Source: Giesbergeria sp. (lineage in GTDB: Bacteria; Pseudomonadota; Gammaproteobacteria; Burkholderiales; Burkholderiaceae_C). From it: a stretch of DNA of 19,340 nucleotides. The translations under genes were made by a program, and so were the position numbers. Positions 1 through 8,241 of this stretch are shown here, one piece after another. Where the stretch lies: positions 1 to 19,340 of the forward strand of contig JAUYGP010000608.1 in assembly GCA_030690515.1 (NCBI GenBank), written 5' to 3'. How positions within the stretch are numbered: position 1 is the first letter of the stretch; the number at the start of each line of letters is the position of its first letter. The notes beneath the pieces were generated by a model that searched no databases, had not been told where the DNA came from, and saw nothing but the letters and a program-made list of their open reading frames with translations.

Positions 1-100
1 CGGGGTGCGGAGGGGGGCGGTGCTTCAGGCTGTTGCATGCCTGCAAGTGTGCGGCCGCATCCGTGCGCTGCAGCCTTGGGAAAACCCGCAAAGGAGCGGT

Positions 101-673
101 TCAATGCAACAGCAGTTGCGCCAGCGCATCGCCTTGCACGATGGTCAAGCCATGGTCGCGGGCAAACAGGCGCGCGTTGTCAGTCAATTCGCCCTGGCCC
201 AGCAGGTACAGCCCTGCCGGGGACTCGCGTTTTTGCATGGCTGCGTGGAGCTCCCGCAGCGGCTCCACGCCGTGGTGAGCGGCCTTCCAGCGCCGTGCGC
301 TGGCCAGCTGGATCTGTCCGCCCCGCGTCAGCACAAAATCGGCCGCTCCGCCGGGCGCGAGGCGCTCCACCTGGTAGCCCTGGGCGACCCATGCGGCTTC
401 CAGTGCATCGGCCAGCGTGCGCCAGGGCATGGCCTGCAGCTGTGCGTGTTGGGCGTTGATGCGTGCGGCGCTGGGAGCATGCCATTGGCGCCACGCGGCG
501 ACGCAGCCCACAGCAAAAAATGGAAAAGTGCCCAGTACCCCGGCCAGGGCATAGTCGCGCGGCAGCAGTGCAACCGCCGCGAGCGAGAACGCCCCCACCA
601 GGGCAAAGCTGATCCACCACGGCGAGCGCAGCAGAACAGCAAACAGCGAATTTGGGGACATCTTGAATTTCAC
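101..673 (-). CDS. Membrane-anchored Mrr-like restriction-endonuclease-fold protein, active site apparently degenerate
   Basis: The 190-residue protein has two hydrophobic segments at about residues 10-37 and 42-60, followed by a cytoplasmic domain (about 84-190) that resembles the Mrr_cat nuclease fold. It has a GGAAD stretch at 108-112, a short strand around 119-125, ARRWKAA at 126-132 and EPLRELHAAM at 137-146. In family members as I remember them, the strand ends in a Q/S-x-K motif before RW; here the lysine position appears to be Arg127, so nuclease activity is doubtful. The start is the GTG at 671-673, preceded on the minus strand by an AAGGA ribosome-binding site five bases away. An internal ATG (Met5, 659-661) is an alternative. 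The gene is divergent from apbC with a 90-base gap. The fold call is moderately sure; the cellular role is unknown. Confidence 0.75.
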   Translation of the reverse strand: MKFKMSPNSLFAVLLRSPWWISFALVGAFSLAAVALLPRDYALAGVLGTFPFFAVGCVAAWRQWHAPSAARINAQHAQLQAMPWRTLADALEAAWVAQGYQVERLAPGGAADFVLTRGGQIQLASARRWKAAHHGVEPLRELHAAMQKRESPAGLYLLGQGELTDNARLFARDHGLTIVQGDALAQLLLH

Positions 674-763
674 GTGATTCCTTCGGGTCGGGCCGCATTG
701 TCCTGCAGCCAGTGGGGTCTGGGCGCTTCGATAGACTAACCACCCCCACAGGAGAGATTTGGA

Positions 764-1855
764 ATGGCTATCACCGAACAAGGCCTCATGGCGGCCCTCA
801 GCACCGTGCTGGACCCGCTTACTGGCCAGGATTTTGTCAGTACCCGTGCGCTGCGCAACCTGCAGATCGACGGCGCTGCCGTGGCTTTTGATGTGGAGCT
901 GGGGTACCCGGCAAAAAGCCAGGAGCCTGCTTTGCGTGAGCGCCTGGAGGCGGCTGCCCGGAGCGTGCCCGGTGTGCAGGCCGTGCGCGTGAACCTCACC
1001 ACCAAGGTGGTGGCCCATGCCGTGCAGCGCGGCGTGCAGTTGCTGCCCGGTGTGAAAAACATCGTGGCCGTGGCCTCGGGCAAGGGCGGCGTGGGCAAGA
1101 GCACCACGGCCGCGAACCTGGCGCTGGCGCTGGCGGCTGAAGGAGCGACGGTGGGCCTGCTCGACGCCGATATCTACGGCCCCAGCCAGCCCATGATGAT
1201 GGGCATTGATCGCAAGCCCGAAAGCCTGGACGGCAAGACCATGGAGCCGCTCGTCAACCACGGTGTGCAGGTCATGTCCATCGGTTTTTTGGTGAACCAG
1301 GACGAGGCGATGATCTGGCGCGGCCCCATGGCCACGCAGGCGCTGGAGCAACTGCTGCGCCAGACGAACTGGAAAGACCTGGACTACTTGATCGTGGATA
1401 TGCCCCCGGGCACGGGCGACATCCAGCTCACCCTGAGCCAGCGCGTGCCCATGACCGGCGCCGTGATCGTGACCACGCCGCAGGACATCGCTTTGCTCGA
1501 CGCCCGCAAGGGCATCAAGATGTTCGAGAAGGTGGGCGTTCCCATCCTGGGCATTGTCGAGAACATGGCGGTCCATGTGTGTTCGAACTGCGGCCATGCC
1601 GAACATATCTTTGGTGAAGGCGGCGGGCGCCGGATGGCGCAGGACTACGGCATGGACTACCTGGGCGCGCTGCCGCTCGACATCAAGATCCGCCTGCAGG
1701 CCGACAGCGGCCAGCCCACCGTGGTGGCCGACCCGGATGGCGAGGTGGCGCAGATTTACGCGCAGGTTGCGCGCAGCGTGGCGGCGAAAATTGCACAGCA
1801 GTCCAAAGACTTTTCGTCGAAGTTTCCCACCATTTCGGTCAGCAAAAGCACCTGA
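764..1855 (+). CDS. apbC: Iron-sulfur cluster carrier protein ApbC (Mrp/NBP35 family P-loop ATPase)
   Basis: ApbC/Mrp is a cytoplasmic ATPase that binds a 4Fe-4S cluster at its dimer interface and passes it to apo-proteins. The 363-residue product has the usual layout: an N-terminal MIP18/DUF59 domain (about 5-85), then a MinD-like P-loop domain with the deviant Walker A GKGGVGKST at 106-114. DADIYGPSQP (switch region) and DMPPGTGD follow, and the cluster-binding pair Cys273-x-x-Cys276 sits in VCSNCGH. The length matches the family. The ATG at 764 follows AGGAGA at 750-755 with an eight-base spacer. The gene appears monocistronic: a divergent gene lies upstream and a convergent one directly downstream, with no terminator visible. 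ispH, an Fe-S enzyme, lies in the same window but not in the same operon. Confidence 0.96.
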   Translation: MAITEQGLMAALSTVLDPLTGQDFVSTRALRNLQIDGAAVAFDVELGYPAKSQEPALRERLEAAARSVPGVQAVRVNLTTKVVAHAVQRGVQLLPGVKNIVAVASGKGGVGKSTTAANLALALAAEGATVGLLDADIYGPSQPMMMGIDRKPESLDGKTMEPLVNHGVQVMSIGFLVNQDEAMIWRGPMATQALEQLLRQTNWKDLDYLIVDMPPGTGDIQLTLSQRVPMTGAVIVTTPQDIALLDARKGIKMFEKVGVPILGIVENMAVHVCSNCGHAEHIFGEGGGRRMAQDYGMDYLGALPLDIKIRLQADSGQPTVVADPDGEVAQIYAQVARSVAAKIAQQSKDFSSKFPTISVSKST

Positions 1856-1858
1856 AAA

Positions 1859-3913
1859 TCAAGGCGCCGACGGCACTGGTGCGAAAGTAGGTGCCTGTCC
1901 ATCGGGGGTAAAAGCAACCACCTGGTCGCGTCCCGATTGCTTGGCGCCATAGAGTGCCGAGTCGGCCTGCTCAAACAGGTGGCGCGCGGCGTCGCGGGCC
2001 GATGCGGGGTGGATTGCATGGAGCAAACCGGGCGCCGCGGTAAAAGCGGGTAGGGCGGTGGCCGCTCCAATGCTGACGGTCAGTTGCAGCCGGCCGTGCG
2101 CGGCAAGGTGTTCGATGTTCAGGGCCCGCACGGCCTCGCACAACCGCTGACCGATGACCGTGGCCTGCCTGATAGCGGTGTCGGGCAGCAGCACAGCAAA
2201 CTCTTCGCCGCCGTAGCGCGCCACCATGTCACCCACGCGGCCCACGGCCAGGGACAGGGCCTGCGCCACACGCTGCAGGCACAGGTCGCCCGCCACATGG
2301 CCGTAATGGTCGTTGTAGGCCTTGAAATGGTCCACATCGATCATCAATACGGACAGCGGTGCGCCGCTGCGCATGGCGCGGGTCCATTCCGTGGCGACGG
2401 TTTCGTCCAGTGCCAGACGGTTGGCGACCTGGGTCAGTGGGTCCTGGCGCACCTGGGCTTCCAGGGCTGCGCGGTAGCTGGCGAGTTTTTCTTCGGCCTG
2501 CTTGCGGTCGGTGATGTCCTGCACCGTGCCAATCATGCGTACCTGGCCGCTTTGTTCAGAGTTGCCATCGTACTCAGCCCAGACTTCGACCCAGCGCACG
2601 TGCCGGTCGCTGGTGCGGCGGATGCGGTACTGGGTGCGCAGGGCGGTACGCTCGGTTATGGCACGGGTATGCACGTCCAGGGTCTTTGCGCGTTCGTCGG
2701 GGTGCAGCATGTCCATCCACTGGCGCAGCGACAGGAATGTGCCCTGGGGAACACCAAAAATCGTGCAGGCCATGCCCGACATGAAAAACGATTTCTCAGC
2801 GGCGTCGTAGGCAAAGTAACCCACTGCGGCCGCCTTCTGGGCACTTTCCAGCCAGCGCATGTTGCGCTGCAGGTCGGTCTTGAGGGCACGCTCACGCCGC
2901 CAGGCGCGCCGCTGCCAAAACACCGCAAACGACCCCACGATCAGCAGGCCCAGGCTGATGGGCAGGCTCAGAGTCAGCCATTCACGGACCCGCATGTCAG
3001 TGAAGGCTTCAGCCACATCGATCTTGGAAACCATGAACCACGGTGAATCGGGTACGGCGCTGACCATGGCCAGCACATCCTGTCCCCGGTAGTCGCGCCC
3101 ATAGATGATGCCGCGAACGCCCGTGGCGGCTTGCACTGCCGGGTCGTCGCTGTGTGACATCGGAAGGCGCAGCGATTGCGGTGCGTCGTTGTAGTGCCGC
3201 AGGGGACTGACAAAGCGCACCTCGTTGCCGTCGCGCTGCACGATGGCCGATTCGGCGGAGCGGCTGGGCGTGGGCCACTGTTCCAGCAAAGGGTACAGCG
3301 AGGTGCGCACATCGCTCACCAGCCAGACGGCGCCCAGGGGGGTGATGCCGTCGAATAAAGGCACCATCAGTCCGAAAAACGGGAAGGCAAAGAAGTTGTC
3401 CTGGCGCGGCTCCAGCATGATGGGTTGCGCCTGCGAAAGCGCGCGGTGCAGTGCCAGCAGCTCGGGGGCATGCAGGCGGCCTTGCGCGCTGTCGCCCGGC
3501 GTGAGCCGCAACGCGCCCTCGGGGTCCACCAGGTACACGGCGGTATAGCGGGCACGTTCCTGCAAGGTGCGCAGTCGACCCAGAATATCGGTGTCCGGCT
3601 CTTGTCCCAGGGTGGCAAACCAGCGTGCCACCGCCTGCGCGAACAAGCTGTCATCCGTCAGTGCCATGGCGTCGGACAGGCGCCGTTCGCGCCATTCGGC
3701 CACGCTGCGGGCCTGCAACTGGCTGATGGCCTGCAGCTCGCGCTCGATCTGGTGGCGCTGGCGTTGCTCGCGCTCCTGGTAGAGGGCGTTGGCGCCCCAG
3801 AGAATCAGACCCAGTGCCAGCACGGCCAGCAACACCAGCGGAGCGACCAGTGGCGTGGCGGGCCAGGCCCGCCATCGGGCGTGGTGCTTGGGCTGGACAT
3901 TGGACGAAGGCAT
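1859..3913 (-). CDS. Membrane diguanylate cyclase with Cache, PAS and GGDEF domains
   Basis: Predicted to make the second messenger c-di-GMP from two GTP. Layout from the ATG at 3911-3913 (684 residues): first membrane helix about 21-45, a periplasmic Cache-like sensor region (about 46-305), second helix about 308-330, a PAS domain with PAC motif (about 345-475, ending near TVQDITDRK), then a GGDEF domain (about 490-670). The active-site loop is GGEEF at 568-572 (bases 2198-2212), an accepted active variant. RVGD lies exactly five residues before it, matching the RxxD inhibitory I-site for c-di-GMP product feedback. No EAL domain is present, so it should be a synthase only. A GTG two codons upstream (3919) is an alternative start; neither has a clear ribosome-binding site. 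Ligand unknown. It stops three bases from the apbC stop. Confidence 0.93.
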   Translation of the reverse strand: MPSSNVQPKHHARWRAWPATPLVAPLVLLAVLALGLILWGANALYQEREQRQRHQIERELQAISQLQARSVAEWRERRLSDAMALTDDSLFAQAVARWFATLGQEPDTDILGRLRTLQERARYTAVYLVDPEGALRLTPGDSAQGRLHAPELLALHRALSQAQPIMLEPRQDNFFAFPFFGLMVPLFDGITPLGAVWLVSDVRTSLYPLLEQWPTPSRSAESAIVQRDGNEVRFVSPLRHYNDAPQSLRLPMSHSDDPAVQAATGVRGIIYGRDYRGQDVLAMVSAVPDSPWFMVSKIDVAEAFTDMRVREWLTLSLPISLGLLIVGSFAVFWQRRAWRRERALKTDLQRNMRWLESAQKAAAVGYFAYDAAEKSFFMSGMACTIFGVPQGTFLSLRQWMDMLHPDERAKTLDVHTRAITERTALRTQYRIRRTSDRHVRWVEVWAEYDGNSEQSGQVRMIGTVQDITDRKQAEEKLASYRAALEAQVRQDPLTQVANRLALDETVATEWTRAMRSGAPLSVLMIDVDHFKAYNDHYGHVAGDLCLQRVAQALSLAVGRVGDMVARYGGEEFAVLLPDTAIRQATVIGQRLCEAVRALNIEHLAAHGRLQLTVSIGAATALPAFTAAPGLLHAIHPASARDAARHLFEQADSALYGAKQSGRDQVVAFTPDGQAPTFAPVPSAP

Positions 3914-4073
3914 GGTCACCGAGAACGCGGGCAGGGTTCAGAAGAGCCAGGGGGTGCCAGGCAAGGCTTGCAGGGCGACTGTTTGATTTGCGTCAGGATA
4001 CTATGTCACACTTTGTTTCGCTTCTGCGGGCAAGAGTAGGCGCCATACGCAGGGGATTTCAGTGTTTGACACC

Positions 4074-4080
4074 AAGGGAG
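4074..4080 (+). promoter_or_regulatory. Ribosome-binding site deciding the GTG start of the solute-binding protein
   Basis: AAGGGAG lies five bases before the GTG at 4086. This favours 4086 over the in-frame GTG at 4062, which has no comparable site and would place eight hydrophilic residues ahead of the signal peptide. Confidence 0.6.
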
Positions 4081-4085
4081 ATGAA

Positions 4086-5588
4086 GTGCACCTGACGCGG
4101 CGAACCCTGAATTGCGCATGGGCCTCCCTGGCCGGTTTGGTCCTGGCAGGAGCCAGCGGCCAGGTGCTGGCCCAGTCTGCACCGCACGCCCTGGTCATCA
4201 ATATCTCGCTGGAGCCCGACAGCCTGGACCCGACCAGCGCACCGGCCGCGTCGATTGGCGAGGTGGTGCACTACAACGTGCTCGAAGGCCTGACCCGGAT
4301 CGAGGAAAGCGGTGCCACATCGCCCCTGTTGGCGCAGTCGTGGGAGATGTCGCCCGACGGCAAAACCTACACCTTTCGCCTGCAGCCGGGCGTGCACTTC
4401 CATGATGGCGCGGTTTTCGATGCTGCCTCCGTGCTATTTACCTTTGAACGGGCCAAAGCGCCGGATTCGCGCAACAAGGCGCGCAAGGCCCTGTTCGACA
4501 ACATCGCCAGCGTCATCGCGCCCGACCCGCTCACCGTGGTGCTGCAACTGCATCGCCCCGACGGCAATACGCTGTTCAGGCTGGGTGAGAACACAGCCGT
4601 CATCCTGCATCCGGCCAGTGCCGCGCAGGCAGCCCGCCACCCTGTGGGAACAGGGCCGTACCGGCTGGAGCAATGGGACAAGGGCAAGAGTATCACCCTG
4701 GCCAAGTACGAGGCTTACCGCCGCGCGGCGCAGGTGCGGGTCGATAAGGCCGTGTTCCGCTTCATCAACGACCCGGATGCCCAAGTGGCTGCGGTGCAAT
4801 CGGGCGACGTAGACGTGCTGTTCAACTTCGCCACGCACAATGTCAGCCGCCTGGAGGGGAACAAGCACTACCAGGTGCTGATCGGGGCATCCAGCGGCAA
4901 GGGCATGCTGGCGCTGAACCACCGGCGCAAGCCCCTGGATGATGTGCGGGTGCGCCGAGCCATCAGCCACGCCATCGACCGTGAAACCTTTATCCGCGAG
5001 GTGCTGGACGGACGCGGCAAGGCCATTGGCAGCCATTTCTCTCCCACCGATGCGGGTTATGTACACCTGGCAGGCGTGTACCCCTACGATCCCGCCCGGG
5101 CACGGGCTTTGCTCAAGGAATCGGGCGTCAAACTTCCCTTGAAAATGACGCTGACCCTGCCCCCCACGCCCTACGCCCGTGCCGGCGGCCCCGTGGTGGC
5201 GGCCGATCTGGCCAAGGTGGGTATTGAGCTCCAGCTAGAGCAGGTGGAATGGCCACAGTGGCTGGCCGGTGCCTTCAAGGGCCAGTTCGACATGACCCTC
5301 ATCAACCACGTGGAGCCGCTGGACTACCAGATCTACGCTGACCCGGCGTACTACTTTGGCTACGACAGCCCCGCTTTCCGGAGTCTGGTTGAACGCCATG
5401 CTGCCAGCGTCAACGCCCGCGAACGCCAGTTGCTGTTTGTGGAAATCCAGCGCTACCTGGCCATGGATGCTGCCAACGCCTGGATCTTCGCCCCCCAGAT
5501 CAGCACCGTGCTGCGCAAGGGCATCAAAGGTGTGTGGATGAACTATCCGATCTTTGCCCACGATATTGCTGCCATGCGCTGGGAGTAA
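4086..5588 (+). CDS. Periplasmic solute-binding protein of an ABC transporter (SBP_bac_5, dipeptide/oligopeptide class)
   Basis: Predicted extracytoplasmic receptor that captures peptides or a related small solute for an ABC importer. Starting at GTG 4086 gives 500 residues. The N-terminus is a signal peptide: HLTRRTLN, a hydrophobic core (about 11-27), and likely cleavage near VLA-QS (28-30). The twin arginine in TRRTLN resembles a Tat signal but could also be an ordinary Sec n-region. The mature protein shows family 5 features: SLDPTSAPA near the start, YTFRLQPGVHFHDG about a quarter of the way in, and VRRAISHAIDRE in the middle. No permease or ATPase gene of this system lies next to it, so it is an orphan receptor here and its substrate cannot be read from context. 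A 74-base gap separates it from the FtsX-like permease, which belongs to a different transporter class. Confidence 0.92.
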   Translation: MHLTRRTLNCAWASLAGLVLAGASGQVLAQSAPHALVINISLEPDSLDPTSAPAASIGEVVHYNVLEGLTRIEESGATSPLLAQSWEMSPDGKTYTFRLQPGVHFHDGAVFDAASVLFTFERAKAPDSRNKARKALFDNIASVIAPDPLTVVLQLHRPDGNTLFRLGENTAVILHPASAAQAARHPVGTGPYRLEQWDKGKSITLAKYEAYRRAAQVRVDKAVFRFINDPDAQVAAVQSGDVDVLFNFATHNVSRLEGNKHYQVLIGASSGKGMLALNHRRKPLDDVRVRRAISHAIDRETFIREVLDGRGKAIGSHFSPTDAGYVHLAGVYPYDPARARALLKESGVKLPLKMTLTLPPTPYARAGGPVVAADLAKVGIELQLEQVEWPQWLAGAFKGQFDMTLINHVEPLDYQIYADPAYYFGYDSPAFRSLVERHAASVNARERQLLFVEIQRYLAMDAANAWIFAPQISTVLRKGIKGVWMNYPIFAHDIAAMRWE

Positions 5589-5592
5589 TCGC

Positions 5593-5609
5593 CGCACCCT
5601 GCGGGTGCG
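5593..5609 (+). terminator. Short hairpin after the solute-binding protein gene, weak terminator candidate
   Basis: A perfect seven-base stem, CGCACCC / GGGTGCG with a TGC loop, begins four bases after the stop codon at 5588. There is no following T-run, so it is at best a weak intrinsic terminator or an mRNA 3'-end stabiliser. Confidence 0.35.
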
Positions 5610-5662
5610 CAAAGCCCCGCGCGCCCACCGTGCAAGGGTATTTACGCTAAGGTAGGTGCCCT

Positions 5663-8182
5663 ATGAATCTGATGACTGTCCAACTGGGCTGGCGCACGCT
5701 GCTGCGCGATCTGCGTGCGGGTGAATTGCGCCTTTTGGCCGTGGCCGTAACGCTGGCCGTGGCAGCGCTGACCTCGGTGGCCTTTTTTGCCGACCGGCTG
5801 CAGGGCGGGCTGCAGCGTGATGCCCTGCAGATCCTCGGCGGCGACGCCGTGGTGGCCAGCGACAACCCCACGCCCGATGCCTTTGTGCAGCGCGCCCAGG
5901 CCCTGGGCCTGCAAAGCGTGACCACCATGGGCTTCCCCACCATGGGCCGCGCCAGCGACGCGCAGGGTGGCGCCAGCCGCCTGGTGGCCTTCAAGAGTGT
6001 GCAGGGTGGCTACCCGCTGCGCGGCAGCCTGACCGTGGCCCTGGCGCCCGGTGCGCCTGAGCAGGTCACGCGCGATATCCCCGCACCCGGTGAGGTGTGG
6101 GTGGATGCGCCGCTGCTCGACGCGCTGGGCCTGGCGGTGGGCGACGGGCTGCTGCTGGGGGATGCGCAGCTGCGCATTGCGCGCATCATCGTCATCGAGC
6201 CCGACCGGGGTGCGGGGTTCATGTCTTTTGCGCCGCGCGTCATGGTGAATGAGGCCGACGTTCCCGCCACCGGCCTGGTGCAGCCGGCCAGCCGCCTGAC
6301 CTACCGTTTTGCCGTGGCGGGTGAGCCTGGGGCTGTGCGTACGTTCCTGGCCTGGGCGGAAAAAGAAGTCACCCAGCCCGGTGTGCACGGCGTGCGCCTC
6401 GAATCCTTGGAGTCAGGCCGCCCCGAGATGAAACAGACGCTCGACCGCGCCCAGAAATTCCTCAGTCTCGTGGCCCTGCTGGCCGCGCTGCTGTCGGCCG
6501 TGGCGGTGGCACTGGCGGCGCGCGGTTTTGCTGCAAGCCACCTCGATGCGTCGGCCATGCTGCGTGTGCTGGGGCAAAGCCAGCGCACCATCGCCTGGAG
6601 CTACGCCATCGAATTCATTCTGGTGGGCCTGGCTGCCAGCCTGCTGGGCGTGGTGCTGGGGTATGCCGTGCACTACGTGTTTGTGCTGCTGCTGGCGGGG
6701 TTGGTCGAGTCGGCCCTGCCCGCCGCCAGCGTGTGGCCTGCTGCACTGGGCCTGGGCGTGGGCCTGACGTTGCTGCTGGCTTTTGGCCTGCCGCCCGTGC
6801 TGCAACTGGCCCAGGTGCCACCGCTGCGCGTGATCCGGCGCGACATGGGGGCGCTGCGCCCGGCATCGCTGGTGGTGCTGGGTTTGGGTGTGGCCGGTTT
6901 TGCTGCGCTGCTGCTGGTGGTCAGCAGCGACATCCGGCTGGGCCTGATCGCCGTGGGAGGCTTTGCCGTGGCGGTGGCCGTGTTTGCCTTGTTGAGCTGG
7001 CTGGCCGTGCTGGCGCTGCGCAGCAGCGTCAACGAAGCCACGGCGCCGCGCTGGTTGGTGCTGGCGACGCGGCAGATTTCGGCCCGCCCCGCCTATGCGG
7101 TGGTGCAGGTCAGCAGCCTGGCCGTGGGCCTGCTGGCGCTGGTGCTGCTGGTGCTGCTGCGCACCGACCTGATCGACAGTTGGCGCCAGGCCACGCCGCC
7201 CGATGCGCCCAACCGCTTTGTCATCAACATCCAGCCCGACCAGGAGCGCGCCTTCCAGCAAACCCTGCAAGACGCGGGTGTGCGCCGGTACGACTGGTAT
7301 CCCATGATCCGGGGCCGCCTGGTGGCCGTGAACGGCCAGCCCATCGTGCCTGAGAGCTACACCGAAGACCGTGCCCAGCGCCTGGTCGAGCGGGAATTCA
7401 ACCTGTCGAACGCCGCCGAGCAGCCCCCACACAACGAGGTGGTGGCCGGCCGCTGGACGCCGGGCGAGCAGGGCGCCGCCAGTGTGGAAGAAGGCCTGGC
7501 CAAAACCCTGGGCCTGAAGCTGGGTGACACCATGCGTTTTGACATGGCGGGTGTGCTGCACGAGGTACGCATCACCTCGCTGCGCAAGGTGGATTGGGGC
7601 TCAATGCACGCCAACTTTTTCGTCATGTTCCCGGTGGACCACCTGGAGAACGTGGCCGTGACCTACCTTGCCGCGTATCGCGCTCCGACGACGGCGGGTT
7701 TTGACAACGCCCTGGTGCGCCAGTACCCCAACGTCACCAACGTGGACATGGCGGCCACGCTGGCACAGGTGCAGCGTGTGCTGGACCAGGTGGTGCGTGC
7801 AGTAGAGTTTTTGTTTGGCTTTACGCTGGCCGCTGGCTTGGTGGTGCTGTTTGCCGCCGTAACGGCCACGCGCGAAGAGCGGGCCCGCGAGTACGCCATC
7901 ATGCGCGCCCTGGGCGCCCGCGCCAGCCTGCTGCGCAATGTGCAGCGCGCCGAACTGGCCGGTGTGGGCCTGCTGGCTGGTGTGCTGGCGAGTGGTGTGG
8001 CGGTGGTTGTAGGCTGGGCGCTGGCGCGCTTTGTGTTTGAGTTCACCTGGACTGCGTCGCCCCTGGTGCCCCTGGCGGGTGGCCTGGCCGGTGCCGTGCT
8101 GGCCCTGTTGGCAGGCTGGTGGGGACTGCGCGAGGTGCTGCAGCGCCCCGTGATGGACACCCTGCGACGTGCTGCTGAATAA
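5663..8182 (+). CDS. FtsX-like ABC transporter permease (YbbP/MacB-type, DUF214 superfamily)
   Basis: An 839-residue inner-membrane protein with about ten membrane helices arranged as in the YbbP-like double-FtsX permeases: one near residues 22-43, a periplasmic domain (about 45-260), a block of three or four helices (about 263-378), two more (about 398-450) and one near 473-497. A second periplasmic domain (about 500-710) and a final block of three (about 715-822) follow. REERAREYAIMRALGAR after the eighth helix is the typical cytoplasmic coupling segment of FtsX domains. Such permeases usually pair with a LolD/YbbA-type ATPase for lipoprotein or lipid-related envelope work; no ATPase gene adjoins it here. 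The ATG at 5663 follows AAGGTAGG (5649-5656), a good site with a six-base spacer. Substrate unknown. Confidence 0.92.
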   Translation: MNLMTVQLGWRTLLRDLRAGELRLLAVAVTLAVAALTSVAFFADRLQGGLQRDALQILGGDAVVASDNPTPDAFVQRAQALGLQSVTTMGFPTMGRASDAQGGASRLVAFKSVQGGYPLRGSLTVALAPGAPEQVTRDIPAPGEVWVDAPLLDALGLAVGDGLLLGDAQLRIARIIVIEPDRGAGFMSFAPRVMVNEADVPATGLVQPASRLTYRFAVAGEPGAVRTFLAWAEKEVTQPGVHGVRLESLESGRPEMKQTLDRAQKFLSLVALLAALLSAVAVALAARGFAASHLDASAMLRVLGQSQRTIAWSYAIEFILVGLAASLLGVVLGYAVHYVFVLLLAGLVESALPAASVWPAALGLGVGLTLLLAFGLPPVLQLAQVPPLRVIRRDMGALRPASLVVLGLGVAGFAALLLVVSSDIRLGLIAVGGFAVAVAVFALLSWLAVLALRSSVNEATAPRWLVLATRQISARPAYAVVQVSSLAVGLLALVLLVLLRTDLIDSWRQATPPDAPNRFVINIQPDQERAFQQTLQDAGVRRYDWYPMIRGRLVAVNGQPIVPESYTEDRAQRLVEREFNLSNAAEQPPHNEVVAGRWTPGEQGAASVEEGLAKTLGLKLGDTMRFDMAGVLHEVRITSLRKVDWGSMHANFFVMFPVDHLENVAVTYLAAYRAPTTAGFDNALVRQYPNVTNVDMAATLAQVQRVLDQVVRAVEFLFGFTLAAGLVVLFAAVTATREERAREYAIMRALGARASLLRNVQRAELAGVGLLAGVLASGVAVVVGWALARFVFEFTWTASPLVPLAGGLAGAVLALLAGWWGLREVLQRPVMDTLRRAAE

Positions 8183-8184
8183 AT

Positions 8185-8240
8185 ACTATCAATTTTATAG
8201 CTGCTAGCGATTTATGGTATTACGCTAGAGCCTGTTTTCA
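8185..8240 (+). repeat. Dispersed intergenic element, family 1, copy 1
   Basis: An AT-rich element filling nearly all of the gap between the permease stop (8182) and the haemoglobin start (8242). It contains CTAT(8186-8189)/ATAG(8197-8200) and a second inverted repeat, CTAGCG(8204-8209)/CGCTAG(8223-8228). It aligns with the elements at 8665, 12408 and 17343 over the shared core ATAGC-NN-NTAGCG-N-TT-ATG. Confidence 0.75.
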
Positions 8241-8241
8241 T

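Noticed and set aside
5..739. A 244-codon plus-strand frame at the left edge
   Set aside because: It overlaps the Mrr-like gene in antisense and has no domain. Bases 1-100 hold nothing I can identify.
674..1606. Upstream part of a 501-codon minus-strand open frame running antisense through apbC
   Set aside because: Only the part from 673 downward has a recognisable protein. The rest is His/Gln/Arg-rich antisense of a well-supported gene, as expected at high GC.
2084..3046. A 320-codon plus-strand frame inside the diguanylate cyclase
   Set aside because: It is antisense to the PAS and GGDEF domains, whose motifs are intact, and has no ribosome-binding site or recognisable content.
3968..4004. 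TTGCAG and TACTAT as a sigma-70 promoter for the solute-binding protein gene
   Set aside because: The spacing is about 25 bases, too long for a functional pair.
6413..7561. A 382-codon minus-strand frame inside the permease gene
   Set aside because: Gln/His-rich antisense shadow; the plus strand encodes regular membrane helices and the FtsX motif.
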